59,826 bases of DNA from Anaerolineaceae bacterium (GTDB taxonomy: Bacteria; Chloroflexota; Anaerolineae; Anaerolineales; Anaerolineaceae): assembly GCA_020845515.1 (NCBI GenBank), contig JADLFQ010000044.1, positions 1 to 59,826 on the forward strand, in the 5' to 3' direction. The notes beneath the pieces are model-generated. The model saw nothing but the letters and a program-made list of their open reading frames with translations. It searched no databases and had not been told where the DNA came from. Positions 1 to 9,883 of the stretch are shown here, piece after piece. A program made the position numbers and the translations under genes. Within the stretch, counting starts at the first letter, position 1; each line of letters starts with the position of its first letter.

Positions 1-56
1 AATATGCGCTATGCAACTCATAACTAAAACGTGGGGGTTATCGAGGATGGAGGTAT

Positions 57-848
57 TTATAAGATCTGAACGCTTCCATTCTCCCCGACAACGTGAACGG
101 CGACACCTACTCGCTTGAAACTGCTTAACAACGCATCCGGTGGCACTTGATCGGTGATAAGATAGTGAGCCAGCTCAAGCGGGCCGATCAGAGAAAAAGC
201 GATCTTCTGGAACTTAGAAGAGTCGGCCACCACAATGACCTCTTTGGCGTTTTTGATCATTGCCTGCTTGATCAACGTGTCATCGTCGTTATATTCTGTG
301 AAACCAGCCTGGGAATCCATGGCACCCACAGCCAGGAACAAACGGTCCACAAAGATATTCTCTATCGTGTGCCGGGCAAACTCACCGATCAGTGACCCTT
401 CCGTGGAACGCAGGATCCCGCCCGTAAGGATCAAGCGGATGTTCGGCTGCTGCAAAAGCAGCCCGCTGATGTGGAGGCTGGGCGTTAAAACGGTCAGGTT
501 CTGGCGCTTGATCAGGTTTATAGCCAGCTCATAAGTGGTTGAACCGACATCCAGAGAAAGACTGTCTCCCTCGGCGACCATAGCCGCCGCATATTTTCCT
601 AAAAGTTGCTTTACCTCGATATTCGTGTTGCTCCGCAGGAGCAAGGGCGGCTCATAATTCCTGCCACGAGCGCTCACCGCTCCGCCATGTATCCTGCGGA
701 TCAGGCCCTCTTTCTCAAGGGTCGACAGGTCCCTCCGGATCGTCATTTCCGAGACGTTCAAAGCCGTGGCCAGATCAACGACGTTGACCGAGCCATTCTC
801 TTCGATTTGATCCAAGATAATACCGGGTCGAGAGGCCTGCATGTTCAT
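57..848 (-). CDS. DeoR-family transcriptional regulator
   Basis: About 263 residues. An N-terminal winged helix-turn-helix of the DeoR type is visible (VVDLATALNVSEMTIRRDLS, then a basic wing IRRIHGGAV). It is followed by the DeoRC sugar-phosphate sensing domain with LDVGSTTYELA, LTGGILR and the VGAMD...ADSSKF segments. Members of this family usually repress a neighbouring catabolic operon and are released by a phosphorylated intermediate. It is transcribed away from the hydrolase at 944, so it may control that gene and itself. The frame is open to 890, but the sequence before 848 overlaps a good minus-strand promoter, so I chose the Met at 848 (842 is also possible). No clear ribosome-binding site precedes either. 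The family call is firm; the effector is unknown. Confidence 0.85.
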   Translation of the reverse strand: MNMQASRPGIILDQIEENGSVNVVDLATALNVSEMTIRRDLSTLEKEGLIRRIHGGAVSARGRNYEPPLLLRSNTNIEVKQLLGKYAAAMVAEGDSLSLDVGSTTYELAINLIKRQNLTVLTPSLHISGLLLQQPNIRLILTGGILRSTEGSLIGEFARHTIENIFVDRLFLAVGAMDSQAGFTEYNDDDTLIKQAMIKNAKEVIVVADSSKFQKIAFSLIGPLELAHYLITDQVPPDALLSSFKRVGVAVHVVGENGSVQIL

Positions 849-858
849 TTGTGTTGTA

Positions 859-887
859 ATAGTATATAATAATTGTTCGAATGTCAA
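859..887 (-). promoter_or_regulatory. Promoter of the DeoR-type gene with embedded palindrome
   Basis: Reading the minus strand, TTGACA (887-882) is followed after 17 bases by TACTAT (864-859); an overlapping TATACT (866-861) gives a 15-base spacer. The spacer holds the palindrome TTCGAA (876-881), a plausible operator. Transcription would begin near 852, only a few bases before the chosen start codons, so the mRNA may be leaderless or nearly so. Confidence 0.45.
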
Positions 888-943
888 CACCCAATCATAA
901 ATTTCTCATATATTTCTAACCTTCACGCGAAGGAGGAACGGAA

Positions 944-1846
944 GTGGAGCCTTTATACTACTTATCCGCCCCAACAGTTGAGCCGGATGATTCCCTGAAC
1001 AAAACGATCCACTTTATTTCCGAGAACGACCACAGCCAGCAAGCTTTGGATATCTATTATCCTCCCGTAGAAAAAGATCTTCCACTACCGCTGGTCATCG
1101 CCCCCCACGCCATTACCTGGACCGCCCGGCAGGATTATCACGGCGGGCTCCCCGGGCTGAACCGGACATACCATCGTGGCTATTACAACCTCGCCTCCAA
1201 ATACAATGTCACCATCGCCATGCCGCACGGACACCACCACTCCTCGGAAAACTCTTCCCTAGCCAACCCACCCCACATCCAGGATATGGCGTGCATCCCC
1301 GAGATCTTGGCCGCGAACGGCTTTTCAGTCGACCGGGGTCGCATCTACGTCTGCGGCCTCAGCATGGGCGGGCTTGAGGCTCTGGTTCTGGCGGGTCAGT
1401 ACCCTGGCCTCATTGCGGCAGCCGTCGCTTTCAATCCAATCGTCGACCTGGCCGCCTGGCAAGAGGATATGGAGAACTCTCCACTCCCCGAAATCAAGGA
1501 ATTCGGAACTGCCGAGAATATCAGCGCTGAAGTCGGTGGGAGACCGGCAGATGTCCCTCGCCTCTACAAAGAGCGCAGTGTTTTTCCCTATATCGAAGGT
1601 CTCGCCCATGTGCCTACACTGATCTTCTGGTCGAACCTGGATATCATCGTGCCGCGCCAGCGGGAAAGACACACCTACCAGCTCTACCTGCAGGTCAAGG
1701 CAGTCGATCCCGACAGCCCAATCGTCGAGTACAACCATACAAAGATCCACGGCAAGATCGACCCGTCCATAAAAACCCGCTGGATGCTGCACGAATGGTG
1801 TGATTATGACTGGGCGCTGCAGTGGCTGCTGCACCATCACAAGTAG
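944..1846 (+). CDS. Alpha/beta-hydrolase, esterase/peptidase-like
   Basis: A 300-residue serine hydrolase. The nucleophile elbow is GLSMGG with Ser140; a likely acid is in the NLDIIVP segment and a likely catalytic His in KIHGK near the C-terminus. A His-rich stretch (HGHHHS, about residue 95) lies near the expected oxyanion region. No signal peptide is visible, so it is probably cytosolic. The start is GTG at 944, set by an AAGGAGG site at 930-936. It faces the IclR-type gene tail to tail and is divergent from the DeoR-type gene. Such enzymes hydrolyse esters, amides or lactones; the nearby importer and oxidoreductases suggest it opens or trims the imported compound, which is inference. Confidence 0.75.
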   Translation: MEPLYYLSAPTVEPDDSLNKTIHFISENDHSQQALDIYYPPVEKDLPLPLVIAPHAITWTARQDYHGGLPGLNRTYHRGYYNLASKYNVTIAMPHGHHHSSENSSLANPPHIQDMACIPEILAANGFSVDRGRIYVCGLSMGGLEALVLAGQYPGLIAAAVAFNPIVDLAAWQEDMENSPLPEIKEFGTAENISAEVGGRPADVPRLYKERSVFPYIEGLAHVPTLIFWSNLDIIVPRQRERHTYQLYLQVKAVDPDSPIVEYNHTKIHGKIDPSIKTRWMLHEWCDYDWALQWLLHHHK

Positions 1847-1955
1847 ATTCCTTAAAAGTCATCCTAAGCCGGCGGAGAAATTCCAATGCACCCTCGTATT
1901 TCCATCTCTATTGCTGCTGCGCCTTTATAGAAGCCACCACACCTCCAACAAACGG

Positions 1956-2747
1956 CTAAAAAGCAAAACGCTCTTGCATCTTCTCGGCCATCTCACAGGT
2001 CGTAGAGATGATTTCCGGGATTCGATCCTCTTTTACACGAAAAAGCGGGTAGGAGAGACAGACTGCGTAACGCACCTTGCCCTTAGAATCGAAAATGGGC
2101 ATGCCGATTGCCCCAACATCTTCGTGCAACTCTCCACAATTTCTCGCATATTTGTTAATTCGAATCACAGCCAGCTGTTCCCGCAATCGCTCTTCTTCGA
2201 CAACCGTATTTTGGGTGTATCTCCCAAGTGGCTTATTATTTTGAAAGAAGTCGTTGATATAAGCCGGTGATTGGTAGGCAAGGATGGCCTTACCCAACGC
2301 GGAGGCATGTAAGGGCACAATCTCACCAGGCAGCGAGATCACCCTGACCGGCCCACGCCCATCCAGTACGGTCAGGTAAATCACCTCATAGTTAAATTCT
2401 TCCAGCGTCGCAAAGCAAAAATTGTATTCGAATTTATCCAAGTAACTTTCAAAGATCTTGTAAGCGATCGTGGTCAGCGGGTTGAAATCTCGATAAAGCT
2501 CTGCAATTCTCAACGCCTTTGGGCCAAGGCTGTAGCGCTTCGTAGCCGGGTCTTTTTCTAGGTATCCATTAGCCCTCAGCGTAAGCGCTAGGCGCGAGAC
2601 CGAGCTTGGGTCCATCTTCAATTCCCTGGCCCATTCTCTGATACCCCAGCTTTTCCGCTCCGGCGAATAGGATTCGAGAAGTCTCAAACCATTCAACAAA
2701 GAGTTATTTATGAGGGGGTGTTTCTTTTGTGGGGCATCTTCGCTCAT
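1956..2747 (-). CDS. IclR-family transcriptional regulator
   Basis: 263 residues with the IclR layout: an N-terminal winged helix (about residues 13-75, containing LKMDPSSVSRLALTLRANGYL) and a C-terminal GAF-like effector domain ending in the typical YAVCLSYPLFRV and the helix ISTTCEMAEKM. The ATG at 2747 is preceded by GGTGGAAA. IclR proteins commonly sense aromatic or small organic acids and control a linked catabolic operon; here the candidates are the M24 gene just upstream on the same strand and the divergent importer operon. The effector cannot be read from the sequence. Confidence 0.85.
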   Translation of the reverse strand: MSEDAPQKKHPLINNSLLNGLRLLESYSPERKSWGIREWARELKMDPSSVSRLALTLRANGYLEKDPATKRYSLGPKALRIAELYRDFNPLTTIAYKIFESYLDKFEYNFCFATLEEFNYEVIYLTVLDGRGPVRVISLPGEIVPLHASALGKAILAYQSPAYINDFFQNNKPLGRYTQNTVVEEERLREQLAVIRINKYARNCGELHEDVGAIGMPIFDSKGKVRYAVCLSYPLFRVKEDRIPEIISTTCEMAEKMQERFAF

Positions 2748-2842
2748 TTTCCACCGGATACTGTTGGTTATAGGTGAGCAATAACTTCAATTTGTACTCA
2801 AAACGTTGCAGAATTTCTATAAACAAATTTTATTATGAATGA

Positions 2843-4033
2843 TCATGCAATGAGCAAATCCTGCGATAGCGTTGTCAACAATTCGTTTCCGGTGGATCGA
2901 ACGACAAAAGGGTCCTCAACGATCAATCCCCCCAGGCCAAATTCATAGTAGGGTGATTCAGCATTCACAACCGTTCCCTCTTCAATGACGTCGTTGACCC
3001 CTGGCGCCAACAAAACATCTTCGTATAATTCCAGGCCAATACCGTGGCCAACGTGGTGCCTTTTATAGTGGCTCAGCCCCGCCGCTCTAACGGCCTCTAC
3101 TGTCATTTCAAAGACGTCATTTCCTGTCATTCCCGGGCACGTTTCTTTAACGGCAGCCTTGTGCCCTTCCAACAATGCATGATATATTTTCCGAAGCCTG
3201 CTGTCTGGCTCCCTCAAACACCCTACACGGCCAAAATCCGCATAATATCCCTGGTACGCACAGGATAGATCCAGGAAAATCGGCTCACCTTTTTCAAGTT
3301 TGGTATTTCCTGGCTTTCTCTCCGCTGCTACCCCGCCCGCACCGAAACGCAGCCATCTGGCATGGACCTGGCCACCCGCGCTAATCACGGCGTGCTCATA
3401 AGCCTGCACCATCTCAACTTCGGTCACGCCTTCTTTTGCCGTTCCCATCGCGGCCAGAATCCCTGCCTCATTGATTTGAGACACTTTCCGGAGCCTCTCG
3501 ATTTCGTCCGGGGTCTTTACTTTCCGAACCCACCGTAACGCCAATGAGACGTCTTTAAATTTTGCCCTAGGGAACTTATCACACAGCGTCTGAAAGACGC
3601 GCGGTTTGATATTGATCTCGTCGATGCCAATTCTCTTATCTTGCAGATTCATTTTCTCAAGCGTATAAGCCAGAGCCTCGGCGGGCGAAGGCAATGAGAT
3701 CGGCTTAACGATATCGAGTAGCTTCTGATCATCCGCTGATATGGGAGCGTTTTCAAAAGGTCCCTCTCTAAAAAACTCCCCGTACAGGACCACGTCCTGG
3801 ATATCGGCATAGCCATCCAATGCCTGGTTCGACAACCCCTTGGAGGTAATCAGGGTTGGCTTAGTTGGCTGGTCGCGAGAGATCACGGCAAAACTCTGGT
3901 GGTCGTAAGGAAAAGAAAAAAGCCCTGCGCTATATACCCCGGTAAAGTAGTACACATTTCCAATAGTCGTTGCTACCAAGCCGTCCAAGTCGAGCTCGTT
4001 CATTTTCTCTAATAAGCGAGGGATGTTTACCAT
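2843..4033 (-). CDS. M24-family metallopeptidase (Xaa-Pro aminopeptidase/creatinase-like)
   Basis: About 396 residues, the usual two-domain size: a creatinase-type N-terminal domain (begins PRLLEKMNELDLDGLV) and a pita-bread catalytic domain. The dinuclear metal ligands of M24 peptidases are all present: two Asp in FLDLSCAYQGYYADFG, His in HHVGHGIG, Glu in NAESPYY and Glu in IVEDPF. This argues for an active metal-dependent peptidase and against a true creatinase, although creatinase-like hydrolases share the fold. A TTG at 4042 is also in frame, but AAGGAG is only 2 bases from it and 11 from the ATG at 4033, which I prefer. It is transcribed divergently from the ABC importer operon and probably acts on its substrate. 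Confidence 0.82.
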   Translation of the reverse strand: MVNIPRLLEKMNELDLDGLVATTIGNVYYFTGVYSAGLFSFPYDHQSFAVISRDQPTKPTLITSKGLSNQALDGYADIQDVVLYGEFFREGPFENAPISADDQKLLDIVKPISLPSPAEALAYTLEKMNLQDKRIGIDEINIKPRVFQTLCDKFPRAKFKDVSLALRWVRKVKTPDEIERLRKVSQINEAGILAAMGTAKEGVTEVEMVQAYEHAVISAGGQVHARWLRFGAGGVAAERKPGNTKLEKGEPIFLDLSCAYQGYYADFGRVGCLREPDSRLRKIYHALLEGHKAAVKETCPGMTGNDVFEMTVEAVRAAGLSHYKRHHVGHGIGLELYEDVLLAPGVNDVIEEGTVVNAESPYYEFGLGGLIVEDPFVVRSTGNELLTTLSQDLLIA

Positions 4034-4128
4034 GTACGCCAATTCTCCTTAAAAGTTTACATATCAACAAAAAGCCTTGTTAAACCTGAGCAAGGTAGAA
4101 ATCTTAAAGGAAAAATAATTATTCGCTA

Positions 4129-4156
4129 TTGACAAACGTAGAAAAGCTTGTAATAT
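4129..4156 (+). promoter_or_regulatory. Sigma-70-type promoter for the ABC importer operon
   Basis: TTGACA at 4129-4134 and TAATAT at 4151-4156, spacer 16 bases, in an AT-rich stretch. It points towards the binding-protein gene at 4607 and would give a leader of about 440 bases. Confidence 0.6.
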
Positions 4157-4606
4157 ATATGCATATATAATACAGTGTATTGAATAGAAACACAACTCCC
4201 AATTAACCTCTTTTCAAATAGCTCGCGTTGAAGATGTCAACAATATCATTGAATGCCGAAGCAAAAAGGTTTGTCTGATAAAACATTCAAAAGAAGGGTA
4301 TTTCTGACTTCAATCATTCGTAGTTAATTATCGCGGTAATGGCTCTTTAAAATCTTATTGGCAATACCAGCTTTTTGATATATTAATAACCGGCCGGGCG
4401 ACCTATGGGAAAAAAGCATACTGGTTGCTTTTTACACACTCCCTTTCTCTACCGGTAATTATGGATGAAGGGGGGAACAACAGAAAAAGAAGACACAAGG
4501 AGGTGCGACGAATAAAATCTAATCTATGTTTGGACTGCCACAATAAACCATACATGTATTCAAAAGCGGAATGCTACAATATTAAAGAGAATGGAGAATC
4601 CACTCG
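4157..4606 (+). other. Long AT-rich 5' leader of the importer operon, possible small coupled ORF
   Basis: This 450-base stretch has no recognised gene. I could not match it to a known riboswitch. A possible small frame runs from ATG 4461 to a TGA at 4608-4610, overlapping the ATG of the binding protein as ATGA. It would encode about 49 residues, rich in Lys/Arg, with a CLDC pair and a further Cys 11 residues later. It lacks a convincing ribosome-binding site, so I do not call it a gene. Confidence 0.35.
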
Positions 4607-5881
4607 ATGAAAAAGCATGTCTTATCAATTCTGTTGCTACTTGCTCTCCTGCTCGGGGCCTGCACCCCAGCAGCCGCCCCAACTGAAGCACCCGCAGCCG
4701 CCCCAACTGAAGCGCCCGCAGCCGCCCCAACCGAAGCACCCGCAGCCGCCCCAACCGAAGCACCCGCAGCCGCTGAGGAAGCGAAATGCCCCATCGAAGG
4801 CGGCGTTTTGAAAATCGGCTCGATCCTGCCTCTCACCGGTGCTGCCGCCCTGAACGGTGGACGCATCTCCAATGGCGCCAAGCTGGCCGTGGAAGAAATT
4901 AATGCTGCCGGCGGTATTATGGGCTGCCAGGTCGACTTCATCTTGGAAGACAGCCAAGGCGATGCCGCCGTTGCCGTCGCTGCTGCCGAAAAACTGATTA
5001 ACAAGGACAAAGTCCAGGCCATCATCGGCGCCTACCACAGCCATGCAACTCTGGCAGTCATGCCCTTGCTGCCCGATGCGAAAGTCCCCATGCTGGAGGT
5101 CATCGCAACCTCACCAAAGATCACTAATGAAAACAACGGCTGGATGTTCCGCATGAGTTCCACCAACACTGCCGACGCCCAGACCGCTGTTAAAGATTGC
5201 TACGACGACATCAAAGCCAATAAATGGGCTTTCTTGTACGTCAACAACGACTGGGGCAAATCTGTCCCCGCTGGCTTCACGCCCGTCATCGAAGAGCTTG
5301 GTGGTGAAGTTGTCCTTTCCGAACCGCTCGAACAGGGTTCAACCAACTTCCTCCCTCAGCTGACCAAGGTCCGCAACTCCGGTGCCGATACCGTTGCAGC
5401 GACCATCGACATTGAGAATCTCGCAGTTCTTGCCAAGCAGGTCTATGAAGCCGGCTTGACCGACAAGTTCCAGTGGATCGGCACCAGCGGTCATGATGGC
5501 GACACCTGGATCAATCTGCTCAAAGATACCCCCGAGGCTGCTGAAAACTGGATCCTGATCTCCTATTTCCGCTCCCCTGCACTCCCGGGTGGCGATAGTG
5601 AGCTCAATAAGAGTTTCTTCGACAAAATGACAAAGAAATACCCGGGTGTCAACCCCGACTTCGGATCTGCACAGGGATACATGTCCGTCAACATCATGAA
5701 ACAGGCTATCGAACGTGCTGGGAAATATGACGGCACCGCCATTCGCGACTCCCTCAAACTGACCGACTATGATGGACTGAACGGCAAGATCACCTTCGAT
5801 GATAAAGGCCAGGCTATCTTGGAAGGCACCTTCTTCGCCAAGATCGAAGGCGGCAAGATTTCTCCGATGGTTTGCAAGTAA
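4607..5881 (+). CDS. livK: Branched-chain amino acid-type ABC transporter substrate-binding lipoprotein
   Basis: 424 residues. A lipoprotein signal ends at LLGAC (Cys19), so the mature protein is tethered outside the membrane. It is followed by a low-complexity linker of four PTEAPAAA repeats and then a type-I periplasmic-binding fold (KIGSILPLTGAAALNGGRIS at the start, GAYHSHATLAVMP, RMSSTNTADAQTAV, YVNNDWGKSVPAGF). This is the Liv/urea/amide family; ligands include branched-chain amino acids, amides, urea and aromatic acids, so the name livK reflects family and not ligand. It is first of five importer genes but is separated from livH by a terminator and a 620-base gap. Long acidic/proline linkers after the lipobox are common in Chloroflexota lipoproteins. 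Confidence 0.88.
   Translation: MKKHVLSILLLLALLLGACTPAAAPTEAPAAAPTEAPAAAPTEAPAAAPTEAPAAAEEAKCPIEGGVLKIGSILPLTGAAALNGGRISNGAKLAVEEINAAGGIMGCQVDFILEDSQGDAAVAVAAAEKLINKDKVQAIIGAYHSHATLAVMPLLPDAKVPMLEVIATSPKITNENNGWMFRMSSTNTADAQTAVKDCYDDIKANKWAFLYVNNDWGKSVPAGFTPVIEELGGEVVLSEPLEQGSTNFLPQLTKVRNSGADTVAATIDIENLAVLAKQVYEAGLTDKFQWIGTSGHDGDTWINLLKDTPEAAENWILISYFRSPALPGGDSELNKSFFDKMTKKYPGVNPDFGSAQGYMSVNIMKQAIERAGKYDGTAIRDSLKLTDYDGLNGKITFDDKGQAILEGTFFAKIEGGKISPMVCK
4677..4772 (+). repeat. Four tandem 24-bp repeats coding a PTEAPAAA linker
   Basis: Units at 4677-4700, 4701-4724, 4725-4748 and 4749-4772 differ only at a few bases. They code the spacer between the lipid-anchored cysteine and the binding domain. 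Copy number could vary between strains by slippage without frame loss. Confidence 0.9.
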
Positions 5882-5897
5882 ATTGATTTTCCGAAAA

Positions 5898-5927
5898 AAG
5901 AGGGCTCAAAGGTTTTTGAGCCCTCTT
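5898..5927 (+). terminator. Intrinsic terminator after livK
   Basis: A perfect 13-bp stem (5898-5910 with 5915-5927), loop GGTT, followed by TAAAATTATATT. It lies between the binding protein and the permeases, so it probably raises livK message over the rest of the operon. Confidence 0.8.
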
Positions 5928-6502
5928 AAAATTATATTGATATAAACTAAGATAAGCTGACCGATTTGTTTTATGCGTTCTTCTATAATACCGCTTCTTT
6001 GTGCATGGCTTCTTATAAATTTTATGAAATGGACAATCGAAATGAGCAATCTGGAACAATTGAAAGGGATAGGGGCAGTCCTTAGACTTCCTTTTCTCGG
6101 CCCATGTTTTCCGCAAAGTCTCCAAAACCTTACCCTTTCAGCTTGACAATCAGACCCGCCAAATCATGACCAGCCATCCCGCCTACCATTATGCTAAAAA
6201 GGAAGTCCTGCTCACCTGCAATGCTGCAAACCTTGCACCAGCCTGGTACCATGGCAACAAATTTGATTTGAATATAACCGGTTAATCCATCAAATAGGGC
6301 AGGGTTGTCTCAATCAAGTCATCAGACGCCCAATCTATAGCCCCTGCTTGCAATCACCTCTGGAGAATCTATGGCAAGAAACTAAATGGCAAACCTGCTA
6401 TCAACCGAATAGGACCTTTCTAGCTTGCTGGCAATAGGATATTTCTATTTAGCCCTGACATAGGTTGCTTCTCAAAATCCATTAAGAACAAGTGAGATTG
6501 AT
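5928..6502 (+). other. Gene-free gap between livK and livH
   Basis: 575 bases between the terminator and livH. I see no convincing ORF, no RNA gene and no repeat. A TTGACA occurs near 6142-6147 without a clear -10 partner. The gap may hold a separate promoter for livHMGF or be decayed sequence. Confidence 0.4.
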
Positions 6503-7372
6503 ATGCTGGAAATAATTCTTCAATACATTGTGGACGGCCTCATGGTCGGGACTACCTACGCCCTCGTCGCCATGGGCTTGACCATGATCTTTGGCATGAT
6601 GGATATCATCAACTTTGCCCATGGTGAATTGTACATGATCGGTGCTGTCCTGGCCTATTATCTAACGTCAACCCTCAAGCTGAATTTCTTCCTCAGCCTG
6701 GCAGTGGTGGTGCTTCTCACGTTTGCTTTTGGCGCCTTTCTGGAACGCATCCTCATGCGCCGCATCCGCAACGCGCCCCACGCCATGACTGCCGCCGTCA
6801 CCATCGGCCTTTCCATGTTCCTGGCAAACTTCGTCTATTTTGTGATGGGCCCCGTCCCGCAGTCTATTAAAGCTCCCTTCCCGCTAAAAGCCATCTTTCT
6901 TGGGCCGATTATGCTCACACAGTCTCGCATCTTTGCCGCGGGTGTGACCATCTTTACCATCATCGCCACCAACTATATTATCAAGCATACCAAGCTTGGC
7001 CGCGCCATACGCGCCACCATCCAAGACCATATGGCAGCCAGCCTGGCTGGCGTCAACACACATAAGATCTATTCCTTCGGTTTTGCTTACGGTACCGCCC
7101 TGGCCGCCCTGGCAGGCGTTCTCCTGGGTGCCATGTTCGTCGTCACCCCCTTCATGGGCGAATCCATGCTGGGAAAAGCCTGGATTGTGGTTATCGTCGG
7201 CGGTCTGGGCAATATCCCCGGGGCTATATTTGCCGCCGTGATTATTGGGGTGACCGAATCGCTCACCGCCGGCTTGTGGAATTCCTCGTGGGCAAACATG
7301 GTCTCATTCATCATTGTGATCATCGTTTTGCTTATCAAACCGCAAGGTTTGTTTGGCAAAGCAACGAAATGA
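6503..7372 (+). CDS. livH: Branched-chain amino acid-type ABC transporter permease (LivH)
   Basis: 289 residues, strongly hydrophobic, with about eight membrane spans. LivH hallmarks are present: YALVAMGLTMIFGMMDIINFAHGE near the N-terminus, the cytoplasmic GRAIRATIQDHMAASLAGVN coupling segment, and GGLGNIPGAIFAAVIIG near the end. It forms the inner-membrane channel with LivM. The ATG at 6503 has only a weak purine-rich site. The stop at 7370-7372 is 13 bases before the likely livM start, so the two are translated together. Confidence 0.9.
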   Translation: MLEIILQYIVDGLMVGTTYALVAMGLTMIFGMMDIINFAHGELYMIGAVLAYYLTSTLKLNFFLSLAVVVLLTFAFGAFLERILMRRIRNAPHAMTAAVTIGLSMFLANFVYFVMGPVPQSIKAPFPLKAIFLGPIMLTQSRIFAAGVTIFTIIATNYIIKHTKLGRAIRATIQDHMAASLAGVNTHKIYSFGFAYGTALAALAGVLLGAMFVVTPFMGESMLGKAWIVVIVGGLGNIPGAIFAAVIIGVTESLTAGLWNSSWANMVSFIIVIIVLLIKPQGLFGKATK

Positions 7373-7385
7373 CAGGAGTTTGTCA

Positions 7386-8396
7386 GTGAATACTTTCAAA
7401 CGATTTTCACCGCTCTTGCTCATCCTGGTTATCCTCCTCACACCTACCGTTATCAAGGATAACTATACTTTTCACCTGCTCATCATGGTCGCTATCTACG
7501 TCGTCATGACACAGGGCCTCAACCTCATCTTCGGTTACACAGGCTTTTTGTCCTTCGGTCAGCAGGCATACCTTGCCATCGGCGCTTACGTGTCGGCTAT
7601 GTTAGCACTAAGACTGGGCTTGTCATTCTGGGTCACGTGGCCCCTGGCAATCCTTGCCACCGTTCTGGTGGGGTTGTTCATCGGTTTTGTCACGCTACGC
7701 CTGCGCGGCGCCTACTTTGTGATCGTGACTATCGGGTTCGCCGAAGTCGTCCGTCTCCTCCCCATGAATATTGATGCTCTGGGCGGCCCTCCTGGGCTGC
7801 GCGGCCTACCCACCCCCAATATTCACATTGGGAACCTGATCAACATAAATTTCGAAGGTACAAAAATCCCTTACTTTTATCTGGCGTGGGCCATGGCTTT
7901 GTTCGCCATATTCATTGTCAACCGGCTCGTCAACTCCCGCCAGGGCCGGGCTTTCCTCGCCATCCGTGAAAACGATTCCCTGGCCCAGGCTGTCGGCATC
8001 AACATCTTCAAATATTCGATCTTTTCATTTACCGTCTCCGTTGCCCTCGCCGGAGCCGCCGGCGCCTTTTTTGGCCACTACGTCACCCACATCAGCCCTG
8101 AAATCAGCGCCTTCCACTGGACACTTTCCATGATCCTTATGGTCGTTGTGGGCGGCCAGGGGACCATCTGGGGGCCTGTCATCGGCTCATTTATCTTTAC
8201 ACTTTTGCCCGAATGGCTGCGTGCCGCAGAACAACTGCGCCTTCCCATCTACGGCGTTTTACTGATCCTGGCTGTCCTCTTCATGCCCAACGGTGTCTTG
8301 CCCTGGCTGCGGAAGATCTGGCACCAGTTCACAGAGAAGACCAGAAAAGCACCTCCTGAAGCCGGGTCCTCACCCACTCATCAGGCATCCTCATAG
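7386..8396 (+). CDS. livM: Branched-chain amino acid-type ABC transporter permease (LivM)
   Basis: About 336 residues, multi-spanning, with the LivM signatures GLNLIFGYTGFLSFGQQAY, LRLRGAYFVIVTIGFAEVVR and the coupling segment SRQGRAFLAIRENDSLAQAV. It pairs with LivH. I chose GTG at 7386, which follows AGGAG (7374-7378), over an in-frame start at 7353 inside livH. The C-terminal tail is charged and probably cytoplasmic. Confidence 0.9.
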   Translation: MNTFKRFSPLLLILVILLTPTVIKDNYTFHLLIMVAIYVVMTQGLNLIFGYTGFLSFGQQAYLAIGAYVSAMLALRLGLSFWVTWPLAILATVLVGLFIGFVTLRLRGAYFVIVTIGFAEVVRLLPMNIDALGGPPGLRGLPTPNIHIGNLININFEGTKIPYFYLAWAMALFAIFIVNRLVNSRQGRAFLAIRENDSLAQAVGINIFKYSIFSFTVSVALAGAAGAFFGHYVTHISPEISAFHWTLSMILMVVVGGQGTIWGPVIGSFIFTLLPEWLRAAEQLRLPIYGVLLILAVLFMPNGVLPWLRKIWHQFTEKTRKAPPEAGSSPTHQASS

Positions 8397-8417
8397 AAGA
8401 GCGATCGAGGAGAGATT

Positions 8418-9178
<761 letters not shown>

Positions 9179-9185
<7 letters not shown>

Positions 9186-9883
9186 AGCTTCAAAATGTGG
9201 ATGTTTTCTATGGGAAAGTACAGGCATTGAGCGATGTCTGTATCAACGTGGAACAGGGCCAGATCGTCGCACTGGTCGGCTCCAATGGCGCCGGTAAGTC
9301 AACAACACTAAAAACCATCTCAGGATTATTAAAACCCTCTCGCGGCAGCGTCGAATATAAGGGCCAGCACATCGCCGGGCTTGCACCCGACATGATCGTC
9401 AAATTGGGAATTGGCCATTGCCCTGAAGAACGCCACGTATGGCCTCAGATGACCGTTTGGGAAAACCTAATGATGGGTGCCTATTCTCGAAATGACAAAG
9501 ACGGGATCGAAAGAGATCTTCAAACTAATTATGAAATCTTTCCAAAGTTATTGGCAAGGAAGACTCAGAAGGCAGGAAGTCTGAGCGGCGGCGAGCAGCA
9601 AATGCTGGCTATCGGGCGGACGTTGATGATCCGACCCGATCTGGTCATGTTTGACGAACCGTCCCTCGGGTTATCCCCCCTGTTCGTCGAACACACTGCC
9701 CAAATCATCCGTGATATCAACAAAAACGGCCGGACCATCTTGCTGGTGGAGCAAAATGCCCAGATGGCGCTGAAAATGGCGCACAAAGCCTACGTATTGG
9801 AAAGCGGGCGTATCGTGTTAGAGGGCACCGGCGAGGAACTGCTTTTCAACCCGTATGTCAAGAAAGCCTACCTCGGCATCTGA
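9179..9883 (+). CDS. livF: Branched-chain amino acid-type ABC transporter ATPase (LivF)
   Basis: 234 residues. Walker A GSNGAGKST, canonical signature LSGGEQQ, Walker B LVMFDEPSLGLSP and switch His region LLVEQNAQMAL (Gln in place of His, as usual for LivF). It starts inside the last codons of livG behind GGAGGAGG, completes the five-gene importer and is followed 95 bases later by a luciferase-like oxidoreductase, suggesting that the importer and enzymes form one catabolic unit. Confidence 0.92.

Noticed and set aside
4677..4772. CRISPR-like array
   Set aside because: Units are directly adjacent with no spacers and code for a protein linker.
4582..5025. Antisense frames of 67-147 codons over the start of livK
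   Set aside because: They are created by the repeated GC-rich linker read in other frames; they have no ribosome-binding site and repeated low-complexity products.
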